From Ooceraea biroi (lineage: Eukaryota; Arthropoda; Insecta; Hymenoptera; Formicidae), in assembly GCF_003672135.1 (NCBI RefSeq), contig NC_039508.1, forward strand, positions 7,254,001 through 7,318,000: a stretch of DNA of 64,000 nucleotides. The letters are read 5' to 3'. The notes under the pieces were generated by a model that saw nothing but the letters and a program-made list of their open reading frames with translations, searched no databases and was not told the DNA's origin. Made by a program: the position numbers and the translations under genes. This document shows positions 11,241 through 21,960 of this stretch, piece by piece; position 1 is the first letter of the stretch; each line of letters begins with the position of its first letter.

Positions 11241-11564
11241 TTTAAAAAAATTTTTGTATGTTTTATATCTTTTAATGGATAAAACTACAAACGAAATTAT
11301 TGTTACTATAAACAACTACAAATGAAATGTTATTGTTTTCCATATTAAAAAATTAAGTTTTTTAATGTCGGGTGCTAAGTTCACATAGCTGCGTCAGTCT
11401 ATATTCTTTATTTAATATTCAGCGTATTATTCAATATTTAGTGTATCTTTTTCAATATTCAGTCAGCACCAAAGATAGAAGACGCTCGTATCGTTGCGAG
11501 CGCCACGTGAAATGTACTCAACGTATCAAATGCAGTGTGAATTCTCCATAACCTAACGCACCTA
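11241..11564. other. AT-rich flank of Sat-C, no gene
   Basis: The word AATGTCGGGTGC occurs at both ends of a short stretch (about 11223 and 11364), probably the last diverged satellite piece. Nothing else is supported. Confidence 0.35.
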
Positions 11565-11755
11565 TGTGAACGCATCTTGACGGACAAACTCGCTTTGTTT
11601 GTGTGCGTGCGAGCATACATACGTGAGTCTGAACCTGAAGCTGAATCTGAAAAAGGAACGTCACAATTCTAGTATACGATTACGATATCTCAGGATAGAC
11701 TGCACCAATCTTATTCGAATTGGTCGCAATCGGAAGCTTGCATCCACATTATCCC
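11565..11755 (+). repeat. Dispersed repeat, inverted partner of 15455-15640
   Basis: Sequence around GTGAGTCTGAACC, AACGTCACAATTCTA, ATATCTCAGGATAGACTGCA and CAATCTTATTCGAATTGG recurs in reverse orientation at about 15455-15640. Read across about 190 bp the copies are clearly homologous but diverged by scattered changes. No coding frame is conserved between them. Confidence 0.62.
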
Positions 11756-12002
11756 AGCAAACCCAGATATATAACTATTATATTGCCACTATATAATGAA
11801 ATGTAACAGGTAGTATAACGTATACGTTACATGTAACGTATACATTAGTTGTAATTTCCCACTCATGGATTATTACAGTAATATAATATAAATATAACAA
11901 GTAATTAAAATGTTATATAACATGCAGTTATATAGCAGAAATATAACTTGCTGCGTCATTGTAATATAACTATAGCGTGATTGTGATCGTATATGTTACT
12001 GT
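11756..12002. repeat. MITE-E fragment
   Basis: It starts CCCAGCAAACCCAGATATA and continues with tandem-like TGTAACGTATAC and GTTATATAAC words, the structure seen in the other MITE-E copies. The opposite end is missing: MITE-F sequence begins at 12007. Confidence 0.55.
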
Positions 12003-12230
12003 ATTAACCCATACAGCACAAGATCGTTCTATGATTATTCATAGAATAATATCGGAGAATGTTTAGAATATTCTCATATAATGCTTCAGAGTTTCTGTGA
12101 ACCTTCCATGGAACATTTGAAGTAGACAAAAACTCACATTCTCTGAATGTTCTATAAATATTCTGTAGCATATTCTATGAACATTTTGCGTATGTTTATG
12201 GACTGTTTCTATATATACACTCTAAATAAT
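12003..12230. repeat. MITE-F family fragment
   Basis: Begins CCCATACAGCACAAGATCG and then consists of imperfect ATTCTATGAATATT-type units, like the repeat at 61880-62472. The second end is not present. Confidence 0.5.
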
Positions 12231-12721
12231 AAGTGTTTGAAATTTCAAACACTTTTTTTGTCGCCGTTTTCAAGATGTTTATTAATGTTTGATATTTCAA
12301 ACATTTATAAGTGTTGGGTTTGTGGTTGGTGTTTACTTATATTACACGCGTAAGGTGTTTGATTTTCTACTTAATTGAAATTTCCTGCAAATCAAATGTT
12401 TATATGTTTTAAGTCTAACGAATTTGTTGGCGCGTAGTGGATGAATTGGTTCCTAGAGCGAGAGATTATTGCATCTTAGTCCGACCATCAGATTATCAGA
12501 TCCGTACAAAATTACCTTTTTAAAAAGGTACAAAAAAGCGCCAAGTACAAGCGAGCGAAGAAAAAAAGGAACTCTATGTTTTTCGTTCAAAAAAGAACTT
12601 TACAAAAGTAATGATATCAATTTAGTGCGTTTCAAACCTTGTGCCAACTATGGGTATTTATGCAAATCAGAAAATCTATTACTTTATTATTATCTATACT
12701 ACATACGGATACATGCATATA

Positions 12722-13734
12722 CAGGGTGTTTCCTAAGTAAGTAGACAAACTTAAGGAGGATATTCCTTGGCTTATTTTAAGAAGAAAAGGTCATATAAAC
12801 ATATGTCCTAAACTGCTTTGTTTTCCAAAAAAAGTACATCACTGTTTTCGTTCACTTTTCGGATAGCGTGCTTTTGCAGTACGAGTCAACAGCGGTAGGA
12901 ATGGAGTGGGGATGGTGGCTAATTTCTCGAGAAACGCTATCGTAAATTTCCATAATAACCATCTTTGGTGTGATGAAAACCCACATGCAATATTAGAATC
13001 TCACTTTCAGGTTCAATTTGCATTTAATGTATGGGTGGGAATTATTGGTGATTTTTTGATTGGTCTTGTCTTTCTTCCCTTGAGACTTAACGGTGCTTCG
13101 TATCTACATTTTCTTGAAGATGAGCTACCTTTGGAAGATATTCCACTCATGCTCAGAAATAGAATGTGGTTTATGCATGATGGCGCTCCACCCCACTTTA
13201 GCTTAGCAGTTCGTCAATTTTTGAACAGGAAGTTTGCCAATCGATGGATCGGTCGAGGTACTCAAAGACCAAACCATTTATGACCTGCAAGATCCCCAGA
13301 CTTAAATCCAGTAGATTTTTTTCTATGGGGACAGCTTAAATCTTTAGTTTACGCTACACCTATTCAAAATGAAGAAGATCTCAGAAATCGCATAATAGAT
13401 GGATGTGAAAGAATACGTATCACTCCAGGTATTTTTGAGCGTGTACGTCAATCAATGGAAAGAAGAGTTGAGGCGTGTATCATGGCTGCAGGTGGACATT
13501 TTCAGCAGTTACTGTGATGTTATTATTTTTCTTTTTGGTTACTATTGTTTTGCATTTGTTTCATTTGCAATAACACAAACTGTTCTATAATAAACGAAAA
13601 GTGAACGAAAACAGTAATGTACTTTTTTTGGAAAGCAAAGCAGTTTAGGACATATGTTTATATGACCTTTTCTTCTTAAAATAAGCCAAGGAATATCCTC
13701 CTTAAGTTTGTCTACTTACTTAGGAAACACCCTG
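12722..13734 (+). mobile_element. Tc1/mariner-superfamily element, 1,013 bp, TA target duplication
   Basis: It starts CAGGGTGTTTCCTAAGTAAG and ends with the inverse; the terminal inverted repeats run about 140 bp with few mismatches. TA flanks both ends (12720-12721 and 13735-13736). It lies inside the left arm of the FB element, so it arrived later. The encoded transposase is truncated and has a stop, so this copy could move only with help from another copy. Confidence 0.9.
12906..13517 (+). pseudogene. Mariner-type transposase, N-terminally truncated with one stop
   Basis: The segment carries the later catalytic-core motifs MWFMHDGAPPH and RSPDLNPVDFFLWG, then a C-terminal tail ending at the natural stop TGA 13515-13517. 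The N-terminal DNA-binding domain and first catalytic aspartate are missing: the reading opens after the 5' inverted repeat directly into HLWCDENPH. An in-frame TGA at 13281-13283 replaces the Trp expected before PARSPDLNP. The spacing between the second and third acidic residues is about 44 in this damaged copy, longer than DD34D/E mariners, so a long-spacing group such as DD41D is possible. Confidence 0.8.
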
Positions 13735-14410
13735 TATACGTACATGATATCGACTACGAATGCGGAGAATTATTGCAATACAAATAAGTATTTTTTCAAA
13801 ATGCTTGGCGCTGCTAAATCGAATCAATATGTTAATTAGTAATTAAATCCTTATAATTTAAATATTATAATAATTTCCGTCCAATCTAACTTATATAACA
13901 AAGTTCGATGAAGCACATAAACTATATATTATAAATTTAGTTAAAGTTATTCTATAGTTAATTCTAACTCTTAATTCTGTCACGCATACACACATACACA
14001 CATGTACGCACGAGGAAGAAAGACACGCATATGCGTGCACGCATCTACAAGAGAGAAAGAAGGAATAAGGCAATTAACATATTGATTCTAGAGGCTCTCT
14101 AATTGATTCGATTTAGCAGCGCCAAGCATTTTGAAAAAATACTTATTTGTATTGCAATAATTCTCCGCATTCGTAGTCGATATCATGTACGTATATATGC
14201 ATGTGTCCGTATGTAGTATAGATAATAATAAAGTAATAGATTTTCTGATTTGCATAAATACCCATAGTTGGCGCAAGGTTTTGAAACGCACTAAATTGAT
14301 ATCATTACTTTTGTAAAGTTCTTTTTTGAACGAAAAACATAGAGTTCCTTTTTTTTCTTCGCTCGCTTATACTTGGCGCTTTTTTGTACCTTTTTAAAAA
14401 GGTAATTTTC

Positions 14411-14852
14411 TACGGATATCACAACTTTTTTAGTATACATACAAAGATATATATCACTTGGTTTATTTTTTTTTACTTAACAATACCACCACTTTAACTT
14501 ATTCGAGACACAAAGACATTTTACAATACACTATCACTTTTTTTGTCGGGTATACCACCACTTGGATTTTTTTATATACCACACGTATACTCGGCGTCTT
14601 TTTAACCTTTTGTAAAACAAATAATTTTGTACTGACATCACGCATATTGTAGTGTTAACAGTTTCCAAAGCAGAATATTTATTTTGCGAGATTAAACATG
14701 ATCGCACCTAGCATGATCATATATTTAAAAAACATTCACCACTATCTCTGTTATCTGCCATAATTAGAATATAAAGTATAAAAAGAACAAAGATGATAAA
14801 TGCTGAATTTAAATCTAAAATCGGCGTTTATGTTTGATGATATTATTTATCG
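14411..14852. other. AT-rich sequence, no gene
   Basis: TATACxACCACTT-like words recur at 14486 and 14558. No coding or RNA gene is supported. Confidence 0.35.
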
Positions 14853-15240
14853 GACACCCTACATATTATAATCCAAAGTCGATACCCAGTATACTATAAT
14901 AAGATAAAGTGAGATACTCTATATACTATAATTAAAATGAGACAACCTGTATATTAAATCTGAACGAAAGAAAAGGGTTTTGACTGATAAGGAAGGTAAA
15001 AGAGGAAAGCGATCTAATATAGCTTAAAAGATTTTATTTTCACATTTTAATCATCGTTATAAATAAAGTCTAATGTAAAGTGTCAAATTTTTCTCGAAAC
15101 ACAAATACAAGTTTTTCGGGTTGGTCAATTAAAATCAGACACCCTATATAGTATAATCAAAAGTCGACACCCTGTATAATATAATAATAAGATAGAGTGA
15201 GATACCCTATATTTTAAAATGAGACATGTATATCAAGCGA
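14853..15240 (-). repeat. Sat-D units, inverted orientation, diverged
   Basis: Words such as GGACACCCTA, TATAATCCAAAGTCGA and CCCAGTATACT occur around 14853-14960 and again around 15130-15240. They are the reverse complement of the 50 bp unit that forms a clean array at 16008-16240. The stretch between the two clusters is AT-rich and non-coding. Confidence 0.6.
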
Positions 15241-15454
15241 CGCGGTAGCGTCGCGACGCCAAGTACATAATCAAAAATAAGGTTCCGAACAATGAGAGTC
15301 ACTGTATAATATCGAGTGTTACCAATTTCATTGCATAAACGTCGCGCGCTACCAAGTAGCTTATCTGGAATTCATGCCATTTGACAGGTCATATCAACTT
15401 ATGATTAAAATATCTCAGAAATTAAAGCCGTAATCAAAAATCTAACGGCACTTG
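15241..15454. other. Non-coding spacer
   Basis: No ORF or repeat boundary is recognised; GCGACGCCAAGTA near 15256 echoes the Rep-A/FB module GCGCCAAGTATACGCG in a weak form. Confidence 0.3.
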
Positions 15455-15640
15455 TATAATAAAATGTGAATGCGAGCTTTCGATCGCGACCAGTTCGAAT
15501 AAGATTGGTGCAGTCAATCCTGAGATATTATAATCGTACGTTAGAATCGTGACGTTCCGTTTTCCGTATTCTGGTTCAGACTCACGTACGTATGTTCGCA
15601 CATACACATGCAAAGCGATTTTGTCCCTCAAGCTGCTGTT
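15455..15640 (-). repeat. Dispersed repeat, inverted partner of 11565-11755
   Basis: Reverse-complement homology to 11565-11755 over about 190 bp (GTTCAGACTCACGTACG, CAATCCTGAGATATTATAATC, TTCGAATAAGATTGGTGCAG). Non-coding. Confidence 0.6.
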
Positions 15641-15717
15641 CACACATGCATGATTTAATTTATTATGAATTAAAAATGATTTTAATAATACATGGGAAAT
15701 GTTTTATTTTACGATTT

Positions 15718-16310
15718 CAAGAGACACGGTAGTGTCTCGCGCCAAGTATACGCGAAGTGAGACCGCCCCGTGTATCTTTACGCGAAGCGACATTTTCAGA
15801 CATGCTCTGATTATCAGATCTTAATAACCTCTGAACAGATCATTTTCAGAGTAACCTCAATGGATAGCTTGGGGTCGAATTATATAATAAAAGTGTTTTA
15901 ATTTTTTTTCTATGTGCATTACGAGTGCAGATATTACGATGCAAGTCTGAAATTGGAAAATTTTCGATTAAGAAACGTCGTCGTCCATGGTGTCTCTCTA
16001 GTTAATATTCTAATATACTGGCCGTTGACTTTGGGTTATAATGTATAGGATGTCCAATTCTAATATACTGGGTGTCGACTTTGGATTATAATGTATAGGG
16101 TGTCCAATTTTTATTGATAATATATAGTGTGTCCAATTCTAATATACTGGGTGTCGACTTTGGATTATAATGTATAGGGTGTCCAATTCTAATATACTGG
16201 GTGTCGACTTTGGATTATAATGTATAGGGTGTCCAATTCTCATTACGGTCGTCATCGTTTGTGCAGTACATTTTTCTCTTCCTAGATGGCAGCAGCAGTT
16301 CTAACTTTGT
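15718..16310 (+). repeat. Rep-A copy 1, interrupted by Sat-D
   Basis: Starts CAAGAGACACGGTAGTGTC, where GAGACAC-GGTA-GTGTCTC is a small hairpin, followed by GCGCCAAGTATACGCG. It continues through GGATAGCTTGGGGTCGAA and TTTTCGATTAAGAAACGTCG, and ends with TTTGTGCAGTACATTTTT and CTAGATGGCAGCAGCAG. The 50 bp Sat-D array (16008-16240) splits the tail. Other copies lie at 16848-17640, 38440-38796 and 54215-55391. Non-coding; class unknown. Confidence 0.75.
16008..16240 (+). repeat. Sat-D tandem repeat, 50 bp unit
   Basis: The unit CTAATATACTGGGTGTCGAC plus TTTGGATTATAATGTATAGG and GTGTCCAATT repeats with an exact 50 bp period in its best part (16139-16240) and with one shortened unit near 16105-16138. 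Confidence 0.85.
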
Positions 16311-16512
16311 AAACTTCTAATATTATAATTATTTGACTTATTTTACTTATAATCTATATTTATCTGAAGTTATCTAAGGTTATCTAAGTTATCGTAAAGT
16401 TATCTTTTAATTATCTAAGGTTATCTAAAGGTATCTAGAGTTGTTTTTAAGTTATCTAAATGCTTTAGATAGTATATTTACAATATAAGTAGTATATTTA
16501 CGATTTATTTTA
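16311..16512. other. AT-rich leader before the helicase relic
   Basis: TTATCTAAGG-type words repeat at 16368-16460. No clear coding upstream of 16513 is recognised. Confidence 0.35.
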
Positions 16513-16847
16513 CTTCGAAATGTTCCAACTAAATCAAAAATTATCTGGGAAGATTTAGTGGATATTAAAAAAGTATTTGAAGCTCTAATATGGTTGAAAA
16601 ATAATAATCCTTTATATTCTAAAATTGTACTGCCCGAAACTCACGATAAACTATTTTTGAGGAATTTGGATAATGTGGAATTTGAAATGGAACAAACAAA
16701 AAATGATACAAGAGTTTCATTTAGGAACGAATGTGAATCGGTAAATAATTCAGAATTACATATGCAAGAGATGAAACATGATGTAGAAGTTACATTAGAT
16801 GACCAACACAAAGCAATTCTGACTCAAAAAGATAAAGATGATCAAGA
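16513..16847 (+). pseudogene. N-terminal part of the PIF1-USP gene (DUF6570-like)
   Basis: An open frame reads NVPTKSKIIWEDLVDIKK and FEALIWLKNNNPLYSKIVLP. The VxxALxWLKxNNPLY pattern is the one I associate with the DUF6570 region that precedes PIF1 in Helitron-type proteins. It runs into an acidic, Glu/Asp-rich stretch and stops where Rep-A begins with (CAA)GAGACATGG at 16848. Confidence 0.6.
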
Positions 16848-17640
16848 GACATGGTAGTGTCTCGCGCCAAGTATACGCGAAGCGAGACCGACCGGGTATC
16901 TTTACGCGAAGCGACGTTTTCAGACACGCTTAGATTATCAGATCTTAATAACCTCTGAAAAGATCATTTTCAGAGTAACCTCAATGGATAGCTTGGGGTC
17001 GAATTATATAAGAAGTTTTTTATTTTTTTTTCTATGTGCATTACGAGTGCAGATATTACGATGCAAAGTTTGAAATTAGAAAATTTTCGATTAACCCTTA
17101 GAGGGCCGGGGTGGCCCCTATATGGGCCACTATAGTGGCTACAAGATAAATAACTGTTTAATGTACATATATAGGTATATATAAAACTATAAAATAAAAA
17201 AGGAGCTATAAAACTTTCTATGTCCATGCAATTAGCTTTGGATAACGCCAAAGAAAGTTTTATACATGCATGTAACTGTTAATATTCATTTAGGCTTATT
17301 TAAGTTGGCAACACTGTTCCTATGTAAAATTTCGATAATCTGATCTTAAAATCGTGATTAGCGATATCAAAAACCCTTAGAAACACTAAGATTTAAAATT
17401 TGAAAATTTTGAATATTTGCCAAACCGTTCGAGGCCGGACGGGCCCATATATATGGGCCAGGTAGGAACTTGGGAATTTTACGGAACCTATAGGTTGCAT
17501 ATATGCATAAATTTTACGTTAAAAAATTTCAAATTTCAATGGACAAATCCCGGCCCTCTAAGGGTTAAGAAACGTCGTTATCATTACCGTCGTCGTCGTT
17601 TGTGCAGTACATTTTTTTATTCCTAGATGGCAGCAGCAGC
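16848..17640 (+). repeat. Rep-A copy 2, carrying an inserted MITE
   Basis: Same landmarks as copy 1: GAGACATGGTAGTGTCTC, GCGCCAAGTATACGCG (16864-16879), GGATAGCTTGGGGTCGAA, and the tail TTTGTGCAGTACATTTTTTT and CTAGATGGCAGCAGCAGCAG. Its TTTTCGATTAAGAAACGTCG word is split at TTAA by the MITE at 17095-17564. It is inserted into the helicase-USP gene. The 190 bp after it (17641-17829) are not helicase and are of unknown origin. Confidence 0.78.
17095..17564. mobile_element. TTAA-flanked MITE (piggyBac-like), 470 bp
   Basis: Ends CCCTTAGAGGGCCGGG and the inverse CCCGGCCCTCTAAGGG, flanked by TTAA on both sides (17091-17094 and 17565-17568). Joining the flanks restores the Rep-A word TCGATTAAGAAACG exactly, as seen in uninterrupted copies, which proves the insertion. 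A second inner pair of GGCCCATATA-type words is present at both ends. No ORF. Confidence 0.9.
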
Positions 17641-17829
17641 AGTCGGTCTTTTAATATATATATAGGGTACTCATTGCGGCTCGAAAACCCCGTCGAATGG
17701 GCCCTGAACGAACCCTCTAGGACGCTCCGTTCGCGAGATATCGCGAAAAAACTATTTGTCAAAGAAAATTGCGAATATCTCGGAAACTATGAGATAGAGG
17801 GTTGTTTCTGGCAGCATTCGACGCGGCTC

Positions 17830-20071
17830 GAAAATGCGATATTACGATTGTACGTTAGCGGAGAAGGTGGAACTGGAAAGAGTTTCTTAATTAAAACAAT
17901 TAAGTGTTGGATAAAACAATATCTCAATAAAGATACCGCTGTAGCGGCACCTACTGGCATAGCAGCGTTAAACCCCTTCAGCGGCAAACAGAATATCACT
18001 GTTTGTGCCCCTGGTGGCACCAAAAAAAAGTAATCGGATTTTAAAGACACCTTGTATTTAGGGATGTTTTGGCTTGCGAAATATGAATTTGAGGTACAAA
18101 ATTTCATAATTCAAAATGGCCGATCCAATATGGCGGTCAAAAAACCAAAATCTATCTATTTGTTATGCAATTTGGTATCTAAAGGGTTTTTGAGCCGCTG
18201 AATACGAATTTGAGATACAAAATTTCATAATTCAAAATGGCGGATCTAATATGGTGGTCAAAACACCAAATCTAAGAACAATTGAAAAACTGACAAGTAT
18301 TTGTATCTTAGAATTGGGAACCCAAACTATCTTTGGAAAGATGCATCCAAAAACTTAGTCAGTGAAAAAAGTTTTTATTTATTTTGTGCCACTTCATTGG
18401 GTCCGACATTTTGAATTTTGCAATTTTGTACCTCAAATTCAGCGACTGAAAAAATTCTTGAATACCAGTTTTCATAACACTCAGATAGATTTTGCTTTTT
18501 TGATCACAATATTGGGTCCGCCATTTTGAATTTTGGTATTGTGATCTGAGATTCGTATTCATCAGTCCCAAAAACCCTTAGATATCAGATTTAATAACAT
18601 TCCGAACAAATTTTGATTTTATGATTATATTTGATCGCCATATTGAATTCGTCATTTTGAATTTTGAAATTTTAACTATGGATTCGTATTCAGCGACCCA
18701 AAAAGCTTTTGGGTACTAAGTTTTATAAAGATCACCCCAATCAATCGAAAAAAAATACAAGGACGCCATATGGCATCAATGCCGACATGGACACATAAAT
18801 TTTTCGCGCCATATGGCGTCAATGCCGCCGAAGGGGTTAATATAGACGGTTTGACAGTTCATAGATTTTCAATTACCTGTTGAACATGGTCTTACTACAA
18901 ACTATAAACAATTGCCTGATCATGTGTTAAAAGTTTTACGAGCAGATCTCAAGGATGTTGTTCTTTTTGTGATTGATGAAGTATCAATGATATCTAATTT
19001 GACTTTAATGTATATACATCTTCGATTGTCTGAAATATTTAATACCAATGATTGTGAAGAAGGTTGGTTCGGTCGAAAGCACATTCTTTTATTTGGCGAT
19101 CTGCTTCAATTACCTCCTGTACATGAAGGTCCTATTTTTGTACGATTACCAAATGACAAAATTAATAAATGTGTGGATTCTATAACTGCTGTTAATTTGT
19201 GGACTACATTATTTGATTACGATGAGTTGACAATCAATATGCGTCAGCAAGGGGATGACTCTTATCGACAGTTGTTGTCAAGAATTCGTATTGGTTTATT
19301 GACAAAGTCTGATTGCGAGATTCTTGAAAATCGAAAAATATCGTTTAAAGGTAATTCTTTTGAATCTAGATTAAACGAATTATGTAATTTTATTAATGAT
19401 TTTCGTTGGACATTGTTTGTTTATTGCCTACTCGTCATATGTGTGATGTTCTTAATGCTGCAATGTTAAACCGCATTGCTTCGAAAGAGATATTATTAAT
19501 TGCCCAAGACACGATTGACTGTATACCATATGTGAGAAAGAAAGTATCAAAAGTATTATCGAATAATGATGATAACTCTAAAACTGCTGGACTTTCAAAA
19601 GAAATTGCAATTAAGATTGGAGCAAAAGTTATGATAAGGCGTAATATTAATGCTACCTTAGGTCTTGTGAATGGTACAATTGCTAAGGTAATTTCAGTTG
19701 TACAAGATACGTCTACCGATGATGTAGAAAAAATAAAGCTTCTTTTACCATCAGGATTAGAATATTTAATTGAAAGAGTGAGCGTTAAATTTCAAGTGGT
19801 GGATAGAGCGTTTGTTACTAAAAAACAATTTCCATTGTGTCTGAGTTATGGAATCACCATTCATAAAAGTCAAGGATTGAGCTTACAAAGTGCTATTATG
19901 GACATAGGCAACTCTACATTTAATTGCGGTCCAGTTTATGTTGCATTATCACGAGTAATCTCTCTAAAAGGGTTGCATTTAATTAACTATGATCCTTCGT
20001 CAGTAATAGCTGACGAAAAGCTATTAGAGAATATAATCGACCAAGAAATCAGTACAAACCAGAAACAGAAA
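17830..20071 (+). pseudogene. PIF1-family helicase region
   Basis: The Walker A motif SGEGGTGKSFL lies near 17850-17885 and PTGIAA near 17950. After the inserted MITE the text resumes at 18841 with DGLTVHRF. Walker B VIDEVSMIS is near 18970-19000 and FGDLLQLPPV near 19093-19122. Motif IV-like NMRQQGDD is near 19239-19262, PTRHMCDVLN near 19430, and the C-terminal SYGITIHKSQGLSL and YVALSRV boxes lie near 19845-19960. These are the hallmark motifs of PIF1/RRM3 helicases. Frameshifts occur near 18870, near 19410 and just before 20071. The family unwinds DNA during Helitron-type rolling-circle movement. Confidence 0.86.
17972..18836. mobile_element. TTAA-flanked MITE (piggyBac-like), 865 bp
   Basis: Ends (A)CCCCTTCAGCGGC and the inverse GCCGCCGAAGGGG, flanked by TTAA at 17968-17971 and 18837-18840. 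It interrupts the helicase between PTGIAA and DGLTVHR. The interior holds repeated ATTCAAAATGGCxGATC and CCAATATGGCGGTCA words in direct and inverted order. No transposase. Confidence 0.85.
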
Positions 20072-21184
20072 TAATTACTGTTGCAAAAGAACGCTATCGC
20101 AAAGTGAAAGATGTTCCATGGGCATTGTCAAAAGTAAGTGCTTCAATTCAAGAAAATTATCAAAATAAAAAATTACGGCAAAATGTTGCTTGGGTTTTAC
20201 ATGGTTTTCAAAATACAGACAATGTTTCATGTTATGCAAATGCAGCATTACAATGTCTAATTTAAGTCCCATTAGAAAACAATTGTTTAATTGTAATAAA
20301 TCAGATGTTTTAAAAATGTTAATGCATAGATATGAAAATGGAATGTGCAATTTGAATACATATGCAGTACGGCAATATTTAGGAGAACCGTTTTCAATAA
20401 ATGTAAAACGTGATGTGTTTGAGTTTCTTACAATCCTGTTCACTAAATATGATTGTATAAGACAACTGGTAGAGCATCAAGTAACTTCTACTAGTCGATG
20501 TAAATCTTGTGATTATACAAAGGAATTTACTTGTGACGATGTAGTTATTTCAATACCTGTTAACACTTTGAGAAAAAAAGCTATACTCTTAATGATTTAT
20601 TAAATGTTACAGTTTCATATTGGTGTGAATCTGTTGGGTCATGCGAACAGTGTACAGGAAATGACATTTTGTTTAAGAACGAATTAACAGTAACGAAAGA
20701 TATAGTTATTATTCGTTTAGTATTATTTTCATCTCAAGATGATAAAATGGTGAAAACAATACGTAAATTTAATATATGTACTATTCCTACAACTAAAGTT
20801 TTAATAGCTAGACAAACGTATAAGCTTATGAATGCTATATTGCATAGTGGTCTATGTATTGAGGATGGTCATTACACGAGTATATGTAGAGAAGGAATGT
20901 CTAGTAATTGGACTGAAGCTGATGATGCACAAATTAAAAAAAGACAATGGCCTAGAGGTGCTAAAGATATTTATATATTATTCTTATGGTGCGTATACAC
21001 GATGACACCTAGAGTGGACACTTATGTCTAGATTAGTGTCGTTACCGTCCATACGTAGTGCAATTTTTGAGGATAGAGTAGTGTCATACACTTGTGTCGG
21101 GTCTAGATATCGGCAAAAAGTATCGCGTCTGTCTACACTTCTCTCCATTCCGGCTAGATTCAGAGTCGATTTAAATCAGTCAAT

Positions 21185-21535
21185 ATGGAAGGACGTATGC
21201 TCGCTGCTGTGGTAGTCACTTGTATCGTGATAAAAAGAAAACGTAGAAGACGAAAAAGAAAATTATGGATGAAGGAATGGGTGAAGAGAAGAGAGATTTT
21301 CGGTTGCTACAATACATTACTTCGCGAATTAAGACTTGGTGACGAAAGATTGTACAAAGATTTTCTGCGTATGTCAGCTTTGGATTTTGACTATTTGCTC
21401 GAAAAAGTTATGGCAATAATAAAGAAACAAGATACAGTAATGAGAAATTCTATACCACCGGGAGAAAGATTGGCAATAACTTTAAGATTTTTGGCTACAG
21501 GTAAGATATCTAAAACGTATAAAAATAAAAGTTAA
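21185..21535 (+). pseudogene. Harbinger transposase, N-terminal remnant
   Basis: After a basic start (KRKRRRRKRK) it reads LLRELRLGDERLYKDFLRM, DFDYLLEKV and PPGERLAITLRFLATG, the conserved N-terminal region of Harbinger nucleases. The DDE core is absent. The coding ends after a GTAAGATATC that looks like the donor of the first intron. Confidence 0.82.
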
Positions 21536-21645
21536 TGTAGAACTGAAATTCTGGTACGTGAAATTTTCTTCCACTATCAATCGATTTGTCTTATGTCAGG
21601 ATTTCCTTCTTTTAGGTGACTCCTATCATTCTCTTATGCATGTAT

Positions 21646-21960
21646 TTAGAATTTCAGTGCAGAGTATTTCCAAACTTCAAAGAACTCCCATTTGCTGGTA
21701 TACACTTCACTTGATCCTTGTCCACTTTTCCTCTTCCTAGTTTTTCTCAGTTCGTTATTAAACTGAGTCCTCAAATTGTGCAGTTTCCGACCGATTTCTC
21801 CAGAATCAGTACTAAAATGTTCCGCGAGTTGTTCAATTGCAGCTGCACGCTTTGAACGATTTTTATACTCAGCCTGCGAGACGTCCCATAGGTGCGGGAG
21901 CCCTTCCAAAAGGGAAATTAAAAATTTTGTTTTTTCTTTTGTCCAGTCAAACTTCGACAT
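21646..21960 (-). CDS. MADF-domain partner protein of Harbinger element 2
   Basis: Starting at the ATG at 21960 (SKFDWTKEKTKFLISLLEG), the product has LWDVSQAEYKNRSKRAAAI, then IGRKLHNLRTQFNNELRK and SSEVYTSKWEFFEVWKYS, a textbook MADF (Myb/SANT-like) DNA-binding domain. In PIF/Harbinger elements this partner binds DNA and helps bring the nuclease to the element ends. The ORF is open to its stop at 21646 but may lack downstream exons because the element is shortened. An upstream in-frame extension to 22068 has no domain resemblance. Confidence 0.75.
   Translation of the reverse strand: MSKFDWTKEKTKFLISLLEGLPHLWDVSQAEYKNRSKRAAAIEQLAEHFSTDSGEIGRKLHNLRTQFNNELRKTRKRKSGQGSSEVYTSKWEFFEVWKYSALKF

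Larger units (their letters stand above)
12505..14410. mobile_element. FB foldback element (copy 1), split by a mariner-type insertion
   Basis: The left arm is 12505-12721 plus 13737-13840; the right arm, inverted, is about 14090-14410. Shared landmarks are AAAGGTACAAAAAAGCGCCA, GTAATGATATCA, GGGTATTTATGCAAATCAG, ATGATATCGACTACGAATGC and CTTGGCGCTGCTAAATCGAA. The loop (13841-14090) is unique. The arms are non-coding. Copies or single arms of the same family lie at 22430-23135 and 35641-37300. No transposase is encoded; the family is unassigned. Confidence 0.8.
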
